Assembly: GCA_963971575.1 (NCBI GenBank)
Contig: OZ020625.1
Location: 31,010,537-31,074,536, forward strand
DNA: 64,000 bases
Source: Liopterus haemorrhoidalis
Taxonomy: Eukaryota > Arthropoda > Insecta > Coleoptera > Dytiscidae
Direction: 5' to 3'
The notes beneath the pieces were generated by a model. The model saw only the letters and a list, made by a program, of their open reading frames with translations, ran no database searches and was not told the origin of the DNA. Positions 26,201 through 32,279 of this stretch are shown here, piece after piece (the first letter of the stretch is position 1; each line of letters opens with the position of its first letter). The position numbers and the translations under genes are program-made.

Positions 26201-28033
26201 TTGCCTATCCATAATTTTGAAGGGGCAAATTTTTTATAATTTTTAAATATTTATAACTAAAAAACGGTAAAAGATAGAAACCTGCGGTTTGAATTTTTGG
26301 AATTCTTGAGACAATCTTTGTTAGGGAAAAATTTGAGGCTTTATTATTACGGGCCGTTTATTCTTAAGAGTACTTGAAAGGAAAATCAAATTTTGAGAAA
26401 ATTTCAAATTCGTGTGACTGTATCTCAAAAACTATAAAAAATAGAGAACTGCCGTTGGAATTTTTGAACTTTTGAGGTCCTAAATATTTTTATGGCACAT
26501 TAAAAAAAAAAAAAAAACGAATTTTTTTATTCAAATTATAACTAAAAAACGGTTAGAGATAGAGACCTATGGTTTGAATTTTTGGATTATTCAAGTTTTG
26601 TTTAGTGTAGAAAAAAATTGGGGCCTTAATAAATAAACAGATCTCATTTTTATAAAAGATCAAACAAAACCCTTGAAAATAGCCAAAAATTGAAAAAATC
26701 GTAAGGGGTAGGTAACCTTAAAAATATCGTGATTTTTGAAAAAAAAATCTTGTTTAATAGTTTATAGACGTAATTTGGGCTGTAAAAAACGAAAATGACC
26801 TCCATTTCGACCATAAACTAACAATTTATGAGTCAAATGCAAACTGTTATAAAATACTCAAAACTCAAAAATTAGAAAAGAAGAAATTTTTTAAATATTT
26901 TTTTCATGTTCCCCTTCCCTAAATTAGTCTAGAAATACATTTTGGGACAAATCTAAAACATTTTAAATTAAAAAAAAAAATTTCGAAAAAATTTTTTTGA
27001 AGAAAAAAATTGTACTTACATAAATTTTCTGTTTTCAGATGAATGGCCGTACGAGCCATATTTTCCACTCTTGGAGAAGACATATTGGTCTGATTGAACA
27101 CTGGACAATTCACAAACATAATAATAACAATAATAGATATAATAATAGTGCTGAAAATCGACACGAGTAAACTCCCATTTCTAGTCAACCGATTTTTACC
27201 AAAAGTTGATCAACTCGTGCCATTGATGGCAGAAGCTTAAATATGAAGTTTCATAAAAATCCTTTCAGCCGAATTCGCTCTGCACGTGTACACAGACAGA
27301 CAGACATACCTACAGACAAACAGACAGACGGATAGACATAACTAAAAATAGGTAAAACGTTATGTAGGGACCTCAATCCGTGGAGATCCATCGAAATGTC
27401 AAAATTGGTATGATCACAATACCTCCCTTATATATGTTGGCGGTCGGTAAAAATCATAAAATACAAAAAATTAAAAAAAAGACTTTTCTTAACTAAATGA
27501 AGAAAATGTAAAGAAATGAAGGAGTGAGGAGGAACATTTTTCACTATAAATGTGCATTTTGTATACCGGCAAAAACGAAAAAATAAATAAAAATAAATAA
27601 ATGAAAAAAACTGTCTTAAGCAAATCAAGTTATGTTAAAGCAATAAAAATTTTTAATCAACTACTTGTAGAACTAAAATCAATAGAGAATATACATACAA
27701 AAACAAATAGACTCAAACTGAGAACATGGATACAAAATAATATTATTGCAACTATCTGTTAAAGAACAAAAATAAATTAAAACAAAACTTGAATTCCTGA
27801 ATTATCTTAATTATATCTTTAGTTTTAAGTTTAGTTTTTATTTACATTTATATTTTTGTAATCCACACCTGTACAGGTATTTTATGCCTCTAGGTTTTAA
27901 GATTATTACATGTAAATCTAATTCTGTAATAATTTTATGGTATAATAAATAAATAAATAAATAAATACCTGTGGGGGGGACCCTCGGTGTTGACAACCAC
28001 AACAAATAAGACAAGTGCCCAGAGCACTCGCAT
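611..28033 (-). CDS. Hml: Hemolectin/hemocytin-like secreted clotting protein, N-terminal part (12 exons, continues off window)
   Basis: Secreted multidomain hemolymph protein of the hemolectin/hemocytin family, which in flies and moths is made by hemocytes and builds clots and nodules. Twelve exons (27969-28033, 27020-27100, 24904-25073, 22597-22800, 19736-20119, 18028-18520, 13803-13990, 10672-10934, 8058-8355, 5760-6262, 3482-3926, 611-988) join without a phase conflict into 3472 coding nt, or 1157 residues. Domain order: signal peptide, Gly/Tyr-rich leader, sushi-like, EGF-sushi-EGF, Cys-rich linker, vWD1 (about 449-616), C8 (617-715), TIL, vWC-like, vWD2 (from about 815), C8, TIL. Known fly hemolectin is over 3800 residues, so perhaps a third is present; discoidin domains would lie beyond the left edge. 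Alternatives are another vWF-D protein (SCO-spondin or mucin type), but the EGF-rich N-terminus fits hemocytin best. Introns make up nearly 90% of the span and are filled with repeats. Confidence 0.82.
1015..1800 (+). repeat. 191-bp tandem repeat related to the 141-bp satellite
   Basis: Four copies with a 191-bp period (the CAGCTTGAGCCGTTGA word or its variants at about 1115, 1306, 1497 and 1688). Each unit shares the AAACGGTAAAAG...GAGTTGCGGTTT core with the 141-bp satellite but carries about 50 bp extra. Degenerate copies continue to about 2150 and recur at 7080-7450. Confidence 0.85.
2175..3435. mobile_element. Composite A: piggyBac-type element bounded by TTAA, containing a foldback MITE
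   Basis: Outer ends read TTAACCCTTTACCGCATAG (2175) and CAGTAAAGGGTTAA (3435), the TTAA target of piggyBac elements. Inside are a foldback MITE (about 2306-2750), a satellite-like segment (2750-2940), an internal TTAACCC end (2941), and a 2941-3435 unit carrying a decayed piggyBac transposase fragment. The whole 1.26 kb is the reverse complement of composite B at 9134-10459. Confidence 0.85.
3030..3215 (+). pseudogene. piggyBac transposase fragment
   Basis: Open only for about 60 codons. The segment [20 protein letters not shown] is the well-known N-terminal block of piggyBac (PGBD-like, DDE_Tnp_1_7) transposases. The catalytic region is absent, so the element is non-autonomous. Copies of the same fragment lie in reverse at 9134-9648 and 37776-38298. 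Confidence 0.8.
3482..3926 (-). CDS. Hml: Hemolectin exon 11: rest of vWD2 and start of second C8
   Basis: Contains LEIWWDGQTRVYI and the classic D-domain loop GLCGNFNDNQNDDF, then WKTDEQCKD and the start of C8 (KYCAKIKSDMFAG). Acceptor TTCTTTTACAG, donor GTAAGT. The downstream end lies only 46 bp from the TTAA end of a piggyBac-type element (3435). Confidence 0.9.
4020..5345 (+). repeat. 141-bp satellite array, about 9 older units, in hemolectin intron
   Basis: Same family as the array at 45-49 kb, here in the opposite genomic orientation and antisense to hemolectin. Units are more diverged (A-runs, point changes, small indels), so the 47-codon frame is open only in pieces of two to three units. 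The last unit (5215-5345) is strongly diverged. It sits between hemolectin exons 11 and 10. Confidence 0.92.
5350..5725 (+). mobile_element. Tail of a Penelope-like/retroelement copy with hammerhead-like core
   Basis: Unique-looking retroelement 3' region containing CTGATGA (5616-5622), a potential short stem (GATTT pairing with AAATC) and GAAAC, the conserved core of hammerhead ribozymes, which Penelope-like elements are known to carry. The same tail recurs at 17885-17990. No reverse transcriptase is left here. Class assignment is an inference. Confidence 0.45.
5760..6262 (-). CDS. Hml: Hemolectin exon 10: TIL, vWC-like and start of vWD2
   Basis: Starts with a trypsin-inhibitor-like (TIL) Cys-rich domain (CPVQCSGGRMYQFCG ... 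CINKEQCPC). A vWC-like segment follows (CNTCTCVSGLWECTQVAC), then the second vWD start, GDPHYQTFDGKKYDFMGQCS. This TIL-E'-vWD order repeats throughout vWF, hemolectin and mucins. The donor is GTAAGT after Val-Thr, phase 0. Confidence 0.9.
6442..7067. repeat. Near-perfect long inverted repeat (about 250-bp arms)
   Basis: Left arm about 6442-6700 and right arm about 6805-7067 are reverse complements with only a few mismatches, separated by about 100 bp. The arms include GCCAGCTGTGGCAAATCTTC and TTTGCCGAGGTAACGACGTT. Lies in the intron between hemolectin exons 10 and 9, so the pre-mRNA would fold into a long hairpin. Confidence 0.9.
7068..8057. other. Intron segment: satellite debris, element B copy and a 15-bp minisatellite
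   Basis: 7080-7450 is degenerate 191-bp-family repeat. 7455-7885 is a copy of element B (ends in TGGCGGTCGGT; others at 18745-19245, 27150-27452, 34622-34895 and 41252-41406). 7920-7980 holds four copies of a 15-bp unit AACGACAGCTCGGTT. No gene seen. Confidence 0.6.
8058..8355 (-). CDS. Hml: Hemolectin exon 9: first C8 domain
   Basis: C8 domain with the expected cysteine ladder: ECST, TCAK, EFCNKLL, FSACHKTVD, ACKWDYCACG, DCACQTVEMYVRECRQKGV, TC. Fits the C8 family (about 70-75 residues, following vWD). Acceptor ATCATTTAG, donor GTAAGT. Ends in phase 1; the final Cys begins the TIL domain of exon 10. Confidence 0.88.
8480..9125. repeat. Tandem repeat of about 162 bp related to foldback arms
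   Basis: Three to four units with the shared words CGGTTCAGCCGTTTTCGAGA and AAGATGCGCCATAAAATCC. Same family as the arms of the foldback element at 14.3-16.1 kb. It ends directly at composite B. Confidence 0.8.
9134..10459. mobile_element. Composite B: inverted second copy of the piggyBac/foldback composite
   Basis: Begins TTAACCCTTTCCTGCATGA and ends TATGCTGTAAAGGGTTAA. Order is piggyBac unit (9134-9648), satellite-like segment (9649-9850), foldback MITE (about 9851-10290), end segment. It mirrors composite A in every part, 6 kb away in another hemolectin intron. Confidence 0.85.
10672..10934 (-). CDS. Hml: Hemolectin exon 8: end of vWD1
   Basis: Completes vWD1: LRWDGRHMVQVLV, then GLCGILDGNISNDL and ending TFASSWQ. 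The hallmark calcium-loop motif of vWD domains (CGNFNG..DD) is degenerate here (CGILDGN). The second D domain in exon 11 keeps the consensus. Exon ends in phase 0. Confidence 0.85.
10935..11174. other. Intron segment without recognised feature
   Basis: Between hemolectin exon 8 and element T copy 1. 10985-11160 reads as part of a LINE-like C-terminal segment in one frame (CHFMSEMKRSLFYLSGRLRY), too weak to name. 12121-12604 between the two T copies is AT-rich with nothing recognised. Confidence 0.3.
11175..12120 (-). mobile_element. Element T copy 1 (inverted)
   Basis: Right-end sequence AGGGTTTTGTAGGTATGACC at 11178, then a (GTCT)n run, conserved internal blocks, a tRNA-like cassette (11746-11838), and the left-end hairpin near 12073-12115. 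The ends form an imperfect inverted repeat (CA.TT.AGGGTTT.G.AGGTAT). Faces copy 2 across about 480 bp of unassigned AT-rich DNA. Confidence 0.75.
11746..11838 (+). tRNA. tRNA-like cassette in element T copy 1 (probably not a working tRNA)
   Basis: A-box-like TGGCGCAACGCGTTAGTGCG near the 5' end, B-box-like GTTCGAGTAC, ends GTCCG and CGGAC that can pair as an acceptor stem, and a T-rich stretch behind. Length near 85-90 nt suggests a class II-like shape. I could not define a convincing anticodon loop. Confidence 0.45.
12605..13655 (+). mobile_element. Element T copy 2
   Basis: Left end near 12608 (GTGTGAATTTTCACACATTT hairpin), tRNA-like cassette at about 13020-13113 on the minus strand, block AAATTTCAACTCTCTAGG, (CAGA)n run, right end CATACCTACAAAACCCTA at 13636-13653. 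Most complete copy in the window, with no long open frame, so non-autonomous. Confidence 0.8.
13020..13113 (-). tRNA. tRNA-like cassette in element T copy 2
   Basis: On the minus strand, A-box-like TGGTGTAGTGGTT and B-box GATCGAACC. The sequence between the boxes differs from that of every other T copy although the element flanks align. Confidence 0.45.
13803..13990 (-). CDS. Hml: Hemolectin exon 7: middle of vWD1
   Basis: Acceptor ATTTTTCCCAG, donor after AAATCAG. Encodes CAHTLVRDAVDNTFSIILQN followed by CFRGTKCSRIIKIYI, which fits the beta-strand core of a vWD domain. Phase 2 in, phase 1 out. A 42-bp piece of this exon has a diverged copy on the plus strand at 45058-45099, inside a VPS13D intron. 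Confidence 0.82.
14290..16110. mobile_element. Foldback-type element: tandem-repeat arms around a palindromic core
   Basis: Left arm (14290-14915) holds about 3.5 units of 171-172 bp, each with CACCCGTTCTCGAGAAAATA. The core (about 14917-15357) is the foldback MITE with inverted TTGGACG...CGTCCAA arms. The right arm (15360-16110) holds about 4 units of the same repeat in inverse orientation. The plan resembles Drosophila FB elements, whose long inverted repeats are built of tandem units. Lies between hemolectin exons 7 and 6. Confidence 0.75.
16558..17460 (+). mobile_element. Element T ends split by a palindromic element
   Basis: A T left end (16560-16613) and right end (17180-17450, with (CAGA)n) bracket a palindromic element at 16615-17180 whose arms share TTGAACGTAGCAAGCTTTGA and its complement. 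A second copy of the palindromic element is at 28490-29100. Confidence 0.6.
17530..17700. mobile_element. hAT-type terminal fragment
   Basis: CAGTGTTTCTCAACAGGTGG at 17532 resembles hAT terminal repeats. Two to three related copies, inverted, are tandemly arranged at 54700-55015. Followed by another T right-end fragment (17630-17690). Confidence 0.5.
17747..17990 (+). mobile_element. Short retroelement insertion with 11-bp target duplication
   Basis: A 244-bp insert flanked by AAGTTTCTGAT at 17736-17746 and 17991-18001. The right half equals the tail at 5600-5720 (TCTGACTGGTCCGAATCCC). An uninterrupted paralogue of the target site exists at 16501-16560, showing the pre-insertion state. The insert ends 37 bp from the donor side of hemolectin exon 6. 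Its hammerhead-like core has GAAAC changed to TAAAC. Confidence 0.75.
18028..18520 (-). CDS. Hml: Hemolectin exon 6: Cys-rich linker, Ser/Gly spacer and start of vWD1
   Basis: A 493-nt exon. It opens with a Cys-rich module (ADVCNAKK, then CSISCPSGIQFSFPPSP), passes through a Ser/Gly-rich spacer and ends in the start of a von Willebrand D domain, CFTWGGSHYKTFDGKVYR. The motif C.T.GG.HY.TFDG is diagnostic of vWD. The donor is GTATGA. A TE-derived direct repeat (17991-18001) lies only 27 bp past the donor. Confidence 0.85.
18641..19694. mobile_element. hAT-type MITE with 8-bp target duplication
   Basis: Ends CAGGGGTCGGCAAACTTT and GCAGGTTGCCGACCCCTG, flanked by GTATAGGT (18633-18640) and GTGTAGGT (19695-19702), an 8-bp duplication with one difference. 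Element B (18745-19245) is nested inside. Ends 42 bp from the donor of hemolectin exon 5. Confidence 0.8.
19736..20119 (-). CDS. Hml: Hemolectin exon 5: EGF, sushi-like, EGF
   Basis: Encodes about 128 residues. Two EGF-like modules share the pattern C..GCQNSGICVSPNNCHCP.....GPQCQ (and CQNGGVCLSFNYCQCP...RGPQCQ). Between them sits a sushi-like module with CSSKSCTVSCSAGHAFPDG and LWVP. EGF pairs of this sort sit before the D domains in insect hemocytins. Strong GC3 bias compared with the surrounding intron supports real coding. Phase 1 both ends. Confidence 0.85.
20246..22090. mobile_element. Element M copy 1, with nested MITEs
   Basis: Ends CTATGGTCTATTTCAAAGTA and TACTTTGAAATAGACCATAG form perfect inverted repeats. 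Nested inside are a MITE at 20434-20609, an AT-rich insert (about 20876-21290) and a third MITE (21349-21745). A cleaner inverted copy is at 41407-42241 and a third begins at 63671. Confidence 0.8.
21349..21745. mobile_element. MITE with CAGTCTGTTCCAAACGG ends
   Basis: Terminal inverted repeats CAGTCTGTTCCAAACGGTTA and GTTTGGAACAGACTG. A second copy is at 30581-30962, upstream of hemolectin. Superfamily unknown. Confidence 0.75.
22130..22385 (-). repeat. Element C copy
   Basis: Contains CTATCTCTTACCGTTTTCGT and AACAATACACGCATGTAATG. Other copies: 39690-39900, 50060-50235, 58320-58580 and 60360-60600. Shares an AAAACGGTAA.AGATAG core with the 141-bp satellite. No coding content. Confidence 0.7.
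22597..22800 (-). CDS. Hml: Hemolectin exon 4: poly-Gly then sushi-like Cys module
   Basis: Acceptor TTTTGTGTGCAG, donor GTAAGT. Starts with a run of six Gly, then a four-cysteine module with CRATCLLGYQFPNGE, the TCQGGEW segment and IPSCE. The spacing (C..C..G..FP.G......C..G.W......P.C) is that of a sushi/CCP-like domain. The last Cys-Glu runs on into the first EGF of exon 5. Exon length keeps phase 1 at both ends. Confidence 0.75.
23031..23615. mobile_element. MITE with AATACCCTTT/AAAGGGTATT ends
   Basis: ACACTAGATCTTTAAGA at the left end and CTTAAAGATCTAGTGTAAAG at the right end are inverted repeats. Lies in the hemolectin intron between exons 4 and 3, immediately left of another MITE. 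Confidence 0.65.
23632..24216. mobile_element. MITE with TACTGTCCGACAG ends
   Basis: TACTGTCCGACAGATATCTC and TATTTGTCGGACAGTA are inverted repeats, with the inner CGTGGCCGGGCGTG and CACGCCCGGCCACG also paired. Flanked by GTATTGATAAATG-like sequence on both sides. No transposase. Confidence 0.75.
24250..24480 (+). pseudogene. Relic of a non-LTR retrotransposon reverse transcriptase
   Basis: One frame reads ELVDKYKYLGVVLDRKLKFK before a stop. K.YLGV.LDRKL.F..H is the C-terminal thumb-side motif of LINE reverse transcriptases (jockey/CR1-like). Only about 60 codons survive, so this is a dead fragment. Confidence 0.7.
24904..25073 (-). CDS. Hml: Hemolectin exon 3: Gly/Tyr-rich leader with a (Leu-Gly)n run
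   Basis: Acceptor TTTTTTCTAG, donor GTAAGT, 170 nt. The frame entering from exon 2 stays open and ends in phase 1, as exon 4 requires. The translation is rich in Gly, Tyr, Pro and Lys and includes QLGLGLGLGLGH, which comes from a short CCCAGG tandem repeat in the DNA. No cysteine is present, unlike everything downstream, so this is probably an unstructured spacer. Confidence 0.68.
25150..25625. mobile_element. TIR element related to 50233-50581, extended or chimeric
   Basis: Right end GGGAGGGCAAGTCTAGCGGA and the internal CTCCTAATAATTGGGAAGAA block match 50233-50581. The left part (25150-25330) differs. Confidence 0.6.
25860..26930 (+). repeat. Element E: diverged ACGGTAAAAGATAGA-containing repeats
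   Basis: Several diverged copies of the AAAAACGGT...GATAGAGACCTGCGG core (25865, 26240, 26405, 26530). Parts recur inverted at 29100-30010, so related arms flank the hemolectin promoter on both sides. Confidence 0.55.
27020..27100 (-). CDS. Hml: Hemolectin exon 2: Gly/Ser/Tyr-rich leader
   Basis: Small 81-nt exon between an acceptor ending TTGTCCAG and a donor GTAAGT. It encodes VQSDQYVFSKSGKYGSYGHS and a few more residues. It enters in phase 2 and leaves in phase 2, both matching its neighbours; that phase match is the main support. The segment is low-complexity and has no recognised domain. In hemocytins this region is poorly conserved. Confidence 0.65.
27101..27968. other. Hemolectin intron 1
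   Basis: Holds an element B fragment (27150-27452) with a (CAGA)n-like run, then AT-rich DNA with no recognisable feature and a short (TAAA)n run at the exon 1 donor. Confidence 0.6.
27969..28033 (-). CDS. Hml: Hemolectin exon 1: start codon and signal peptide
   Basis: Begins at the only ATG between the predicted transcription start and a good GT donor. It encodes Met-Arg, then a hydrophobic core (VLWALVLFVVVV), then a polar NTEG stretch: a typical signal peptide, so the product enters the secretory pathway. The exon ends CACAG followed by GTATTTATTT, in phase 2, matching exon 2. The donor abuts a short (AAAT)n run. Confidence 0.8.
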
Positions 28034-28069
28034 TTTAAAACATTTCTATTTTCACTGTCAAATAAAAAC

Positions 28070-28101
28070 TGAGAGAATTCAGCAAAATGTCGCTTTATAT
28101 A
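28070..28101 (-). promoter_or_regulatory. Core promoter of the hemolectin-like gene: TATA box and initiator
   Basis: On the minus strand TATATAAAG (28093-28101) is followed by the arthropod initiator TCAGT (28068-28072). The distance from the first T of the TATA box to the initiator A is 31 bp, the canonical spacing. The predicted start at about 28070 gives a 5' leader of roughly 37 nt before the ATG at 28031-28033. Seen in sequence; transcription itself is inferred. Confidence 0.75.
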
Positions 28102-28278
28102 CCCGGTGGTGGTGGAGACGGAGGTGGGTAACACCGCAGTGTAGTGTGTGTTCAGTATGGGTGGTGAGCGGACAAGCTAGGTGCGACCGCTCCCGAGGGA
28201 AGAGCTGTTCCGCTCCGTCAGCCCGGGGGCGGGAGACGCCCGTCTGGACTGATGTGGGAGTTGTACACAGGATGTTCC

Positions 28279-28396
28279 AGATAATTCGCAAGGTGACTTT
28301 TCAGATTTTGGTTCAAGGCCTTGAGATATGCGGAGCTATTTTGGAAATTTGGTCAACGAGATAACGACACAAATTCGTTTTTGATAACCGTTATCA
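28279..28396. promoter_or_regulatory. Cluster of four GATA motifs upstream of the hemolectin promoter
   Basis: WGATAR matches occur at 28279-28284 (AGATAA), 28359-28364 (AGATAA), 28382-28387 (TGATAA) and, inverted, 28391-28396 (TTATCA). The last two form a near-palindrome. They lie about 210-330 bp upstream of the predicted start. Hemocyte genes in flies, hemolectin included, depend on the GATA factor Serpent, so the cluster is a plausible blood-cell enhancer. GATA motifs are common in AT-rich DNA, so this remains a suggestion. Confidence 0.4.
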
Positions 28397-28489
28397 AGTC
28401 TGCAGGATTTGACTGAATAAAAACAAACAAAAAAAAATAACAGAAATTATATTAGAGTGTTTGTTTGAAACGGGGCACCTTCATTTTAA

Positions 28490-29100
28490 GAGATACAAAA
28501 AATTCTTTAGAATAAAAGTTAAACTAGACAAAAAGGCCCAGCTAAAGGTTACTACAAGAATTCTGAGGCACTTTCGGTTTCACCGGAAATGATGTCAACT
28601 TTTGATCTAGCATAGGGAATCGATAATTTTATATTTTTTTCCTAAAAGTACATTAAATTAGCTTTACAATGACACCAAAAAATCATATTTTTATGTTAAC
28701 CATTTCAAAATGGCGACCATTTATTTACAAAATAATAATCTACATAAGTTTTACAAAGTTGAACGTAGCAAGCTTTGAAAACAATAAAAAAAGAAACAAA
28801 ATATCTCTAAAATAAACTATTTGACTATTTAGAAAAAAAAACTATTACTTTTTACAATTATTTTACAAAAAAAAAAAAAAATTACAAATGTTCGATCAAA
28901 CCACCACTATTGTCCACACATTTTCTCATTCTTAATAAAAACTCTTCCATCGCCTTTATAAGAGTACACTCTTGGATATCCCGGATTGCACTTCTAACCC
29001 TTTCTTCTAAATCTTCTATCGTCGTTGGTGTTATATAATAACTAGTTATAACAGTTTATTTTAGAGATATTTTGTTTCTTTTTTTATTGTCTTTTTTTTA
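28490..29100 (+). repeat. Second copy of the palindromic element
   Basis: Shares with 16615-17180 the words ACTAGACAAAAAGGCCCA and GGTTTCACCGGAAATGATGT. Its right arm is interrupted by about 120 bp (28910-29030) that may preserve the original middle of the element. Confidence 0.7.
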
Positions 29101-30029
29101 CTTTTTTTGCCGAAAATGTCAAAATTTTAGACCGTAACTCAAAACTGACCATATATTTGTGATATAAGGCTAAAAATATATAAGTATACCAATTTTAGAA
29201 CAAAAATTAAAAAAAAAATTCTTCCAAAATTTTGGTCAAAATTTTTTTGACTCCGATTTTAGCCAAAATATAGTTTAAGGCTAATTTTGGGGAGAGGATT
29301 TTGCAAAAAATATTTAAAAAATTCATGCTTTTCTAGTTTTTCAGTTAGAGCTGATTCAGGTCAGTTTTTTGCCTATAATTCCAAAACTTTTGCCCAAACT
29401 TCAAAATGGACCAAATTTTCTTGATCTCTGACCAAAAATACATATTTGTACCAATTTTCAATAAAATTGGAGACAAAAATTTTTTACTTCAAAATCACGA
29501 TTTTTTTAAGGTCTACCCCTTACGTTTCTTTCGATTTTTGGCCATTTTCAAGGATTTTGGATTACTGCCCCTACAAAACTTAATAATATGTTTATTTAAG
29601 CCCAATTTTTTTCTTAGATTAAACAGTGTAGTAGAATTTTAAAATTTCAAGCCGCATATTTATATCCCTAACCATTTTTTTGTTAGCAATTTTCAAAATT
29701 TTCGAAAAAAAAATCAAAAAAAAAAAAACTTCAAAAAAAAAATTTGTTTCAAAATCTGGTTACAAGTAAATTAGGACCTTAAGATTTCAAAAATTTCAAC
29801 CGCAGGTCTTTATTGCATTTCGTTTTTGAGATATATCCATGCGAAGATGAATATTTCTATAAATCACGCCATATTAAAATTTGTCATAATTTTAAAATAC
29901 GCAAAACGAGTAAGGCCTCTAATTTTTTCTAGACTTAATAAACTACGAGGAATCCAAAAATTCTAGTGTCAGATTGTTTTCTCTAACCGTTTTTGAGTTG
30001 TGACAATTTATTGGTTTGATTTTAATTAC

Positions 30030-31880
30030 GCCCCCTAATCTTACCTTTACACGATTGGTTGTTTCACTTTTACCTGATTGGTTGAACATTTATTGATTTT
30101 TCAACTAACCCCACCTATCAAACCGTATGACATAATCAAAGACAACGTTTTTACTATCTATCTCTTTCTACTGCATTGAAAGGTCTATATTCTCTCTCTT
30201 ACACATTATATTTCCATAAGGGTGTTTTGTTAAGAAAACACATACGTACAAAAACTGTGGACATTTATTGATTTTTTTATTAACCCCGCCCATCAAACCG
30301 TATGACATAATCAAAGACAACGTTTTTACTATCCATTTCTTTCTACTGCATTAAAAGGTCGATAATCTCTTTCTTACACATTATATTTCCATAAGGGTGT
30401 TTTGTTTAGAAGACACATACGTACAAAAACTGTATCATCGTTTTTCTTTGTCTAACACATTGTTATATGAGGGGTTGATTTTAAAAATTATTTTCTCGAA
30501 AATGATTTGGCCGATTTTAAAAAACTTTTTTTTGTATTAAAGAGGATTTTATGGCGCATCTGTTGATATGAATTTATGTAAACTCTGTTCCAAACGGTTA
30601 GGAGGAACTAAATTTTACAATCTAGTTACTTTTATCGTTTAAATCGTGCTTTTCGGCCGTTTTGTTTAAGCTTTGTAAATCATACTTACAATAAACATTT
30701 TTTGGTTAAGGTTAATATCATTTTCTTTATATTTTGATTTTTTGTGTCATTCTTAGTACAAATTTCCCATTTATTTATTTTTTTGTCATTAAAATATCTA
30801 AAAAAAATTCGAAAAAAATCGTTTCCATGGTTTCATTGTTGGAATTTTAAATTTTGACATCCCAACGTGAAAAATGAAATAACCCAAGCAAGGTCCCTTC
30901 TCGTGACAACCTAAAAGAACTAAATTCCCATTTAGTTCCGCTTAACCGTTTGGAACAGACTGTACAAATAATAATTTTTTGATGTGTTTTTAAATGAGAC
31001 AGATAATATCTCAATTTTGGTTTTGTACTAAATTGTATTATAAAAAATATAAACCAATCCATAATTTTATCTTTAATTTAAAAAAAAAATTTCAAAATCA
31101 GTTGAATAGTTTTTGAGAAAAAGGCTTTCAAATTAACCAAATATTTTGTATTAATATTTCAATAAATATTTGTTTCTAATAATTTTATTGAAACCATCTA
31201 ATTCAGCAAAAAATTCTTTTTCCTTTGATATAAAAAATAACTTTTTTCAACAATTTTTATAAATTAATTTTTAAATGTTGAAATTCTCATAAGACCCAAT
31301 ATGTTAGACAGAGAACGATAGAACGCCATACCTGTTATTTGATTGGTTTGATTTTAATTACGCCCCCTCATCTTACCTTTACACGATTGGTTGTTTCACT
31401 TTTACCTGATTGGTTGAACATTTATTGATTTTTCAATTAACCCCACCCATCAAACCGTATGACATAATCAAAGACAACGTTTTTACTATCTATCTCTTTC
31501 TACTGCATTGAAAGGTCGATGATCTCTCTCTTACACATTATATTTCCATAAGGGTGTTTTGTTTAGAAGACACATACGTACAAAATCAATTAACCCCGCC
31601 CATTAAACCGTAAGACATAATCACAGACAACGTTTGTACTACCTATCTCTTTCTATTGCATTGAAAGGTCGATATTCTCTTTCTTACACATTATATTTCC
31701 ATAAGGGTGTTTTGTTTAGAAGACACATACGTACAAAAACTGTATTATCGTTTTTCTTTGTTTAACACAAACAAAGGGGTTGATTTTAAAAATTATTTTC
31801 TCGAAAATGGTATGGCCGATTTTAAAAAACTTTTTTTTGTATTAAAGAGGATTTTATGGCGCAGCTGTTGATATGAATTT
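30030..31880. repeat. Two copies of a palindromic family upstream of hemolectin
   Basis: 30030-30580 and 31320-31880 share AATCAAAGACAACGTTTTTA and TTCCATAAGGGTGTTTTG. They are related to the foldback MITEs (TTACACATTATACTCCCGTA) and to 38299-38803. The space between holds the CAGTCTGTTCC MITE and AT-rich DNA. Confidence 0.6.
30581..30962. mobile_element. Second copy of the CAGTCTGTTCC MITE
   Basis: Collinear with 21349-21745, including CGTGCTTTTCGGCCGTTTTG and the same inverted ends, slightly shortened at the left. Confidence 0.75.
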
Positions 31881-32279
31881 ATGTATGTCAAATTTGCAAT
31901 ACACTTTTAAAAAAATGTTTATAAAACCATTAGTGGATTTTTAAATTAAAAATGTTACTTACGCTTGTCTTAATGGTCACAACTTTTGAAAACCAACTTC
32001 TTGAGCTATTAGCGCTATAGTGAACACTGATAACGCGTGTACATAGGTACTTACAAAATATTTTATAAAAAAAAAATGACATTTTTATGTTACAAAAAAA
32101 ATTGTTATATAAAAAATAAATAAATTAATAAAGTTGTGAATTTGATTAACAAATATATTCTTATTTAAAATTATTAATTACAATAGTTAACAATAGGACA
32201 CAGATAACCGGTAATACAGGAGTTTGTGCATTTACACTATGTTCAGTAGGAGGGTAGTATACAGCTATGTACAGGTGTA

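Noticed and set aside
26919..27188. 89-codon minus-strand open frame with a hydrophobic stretch at its N-terminal side
   Set aside because: Wrong frame relative to hemolectin exon 2, which overlaps it; the hydrophobic part is element B sequence.
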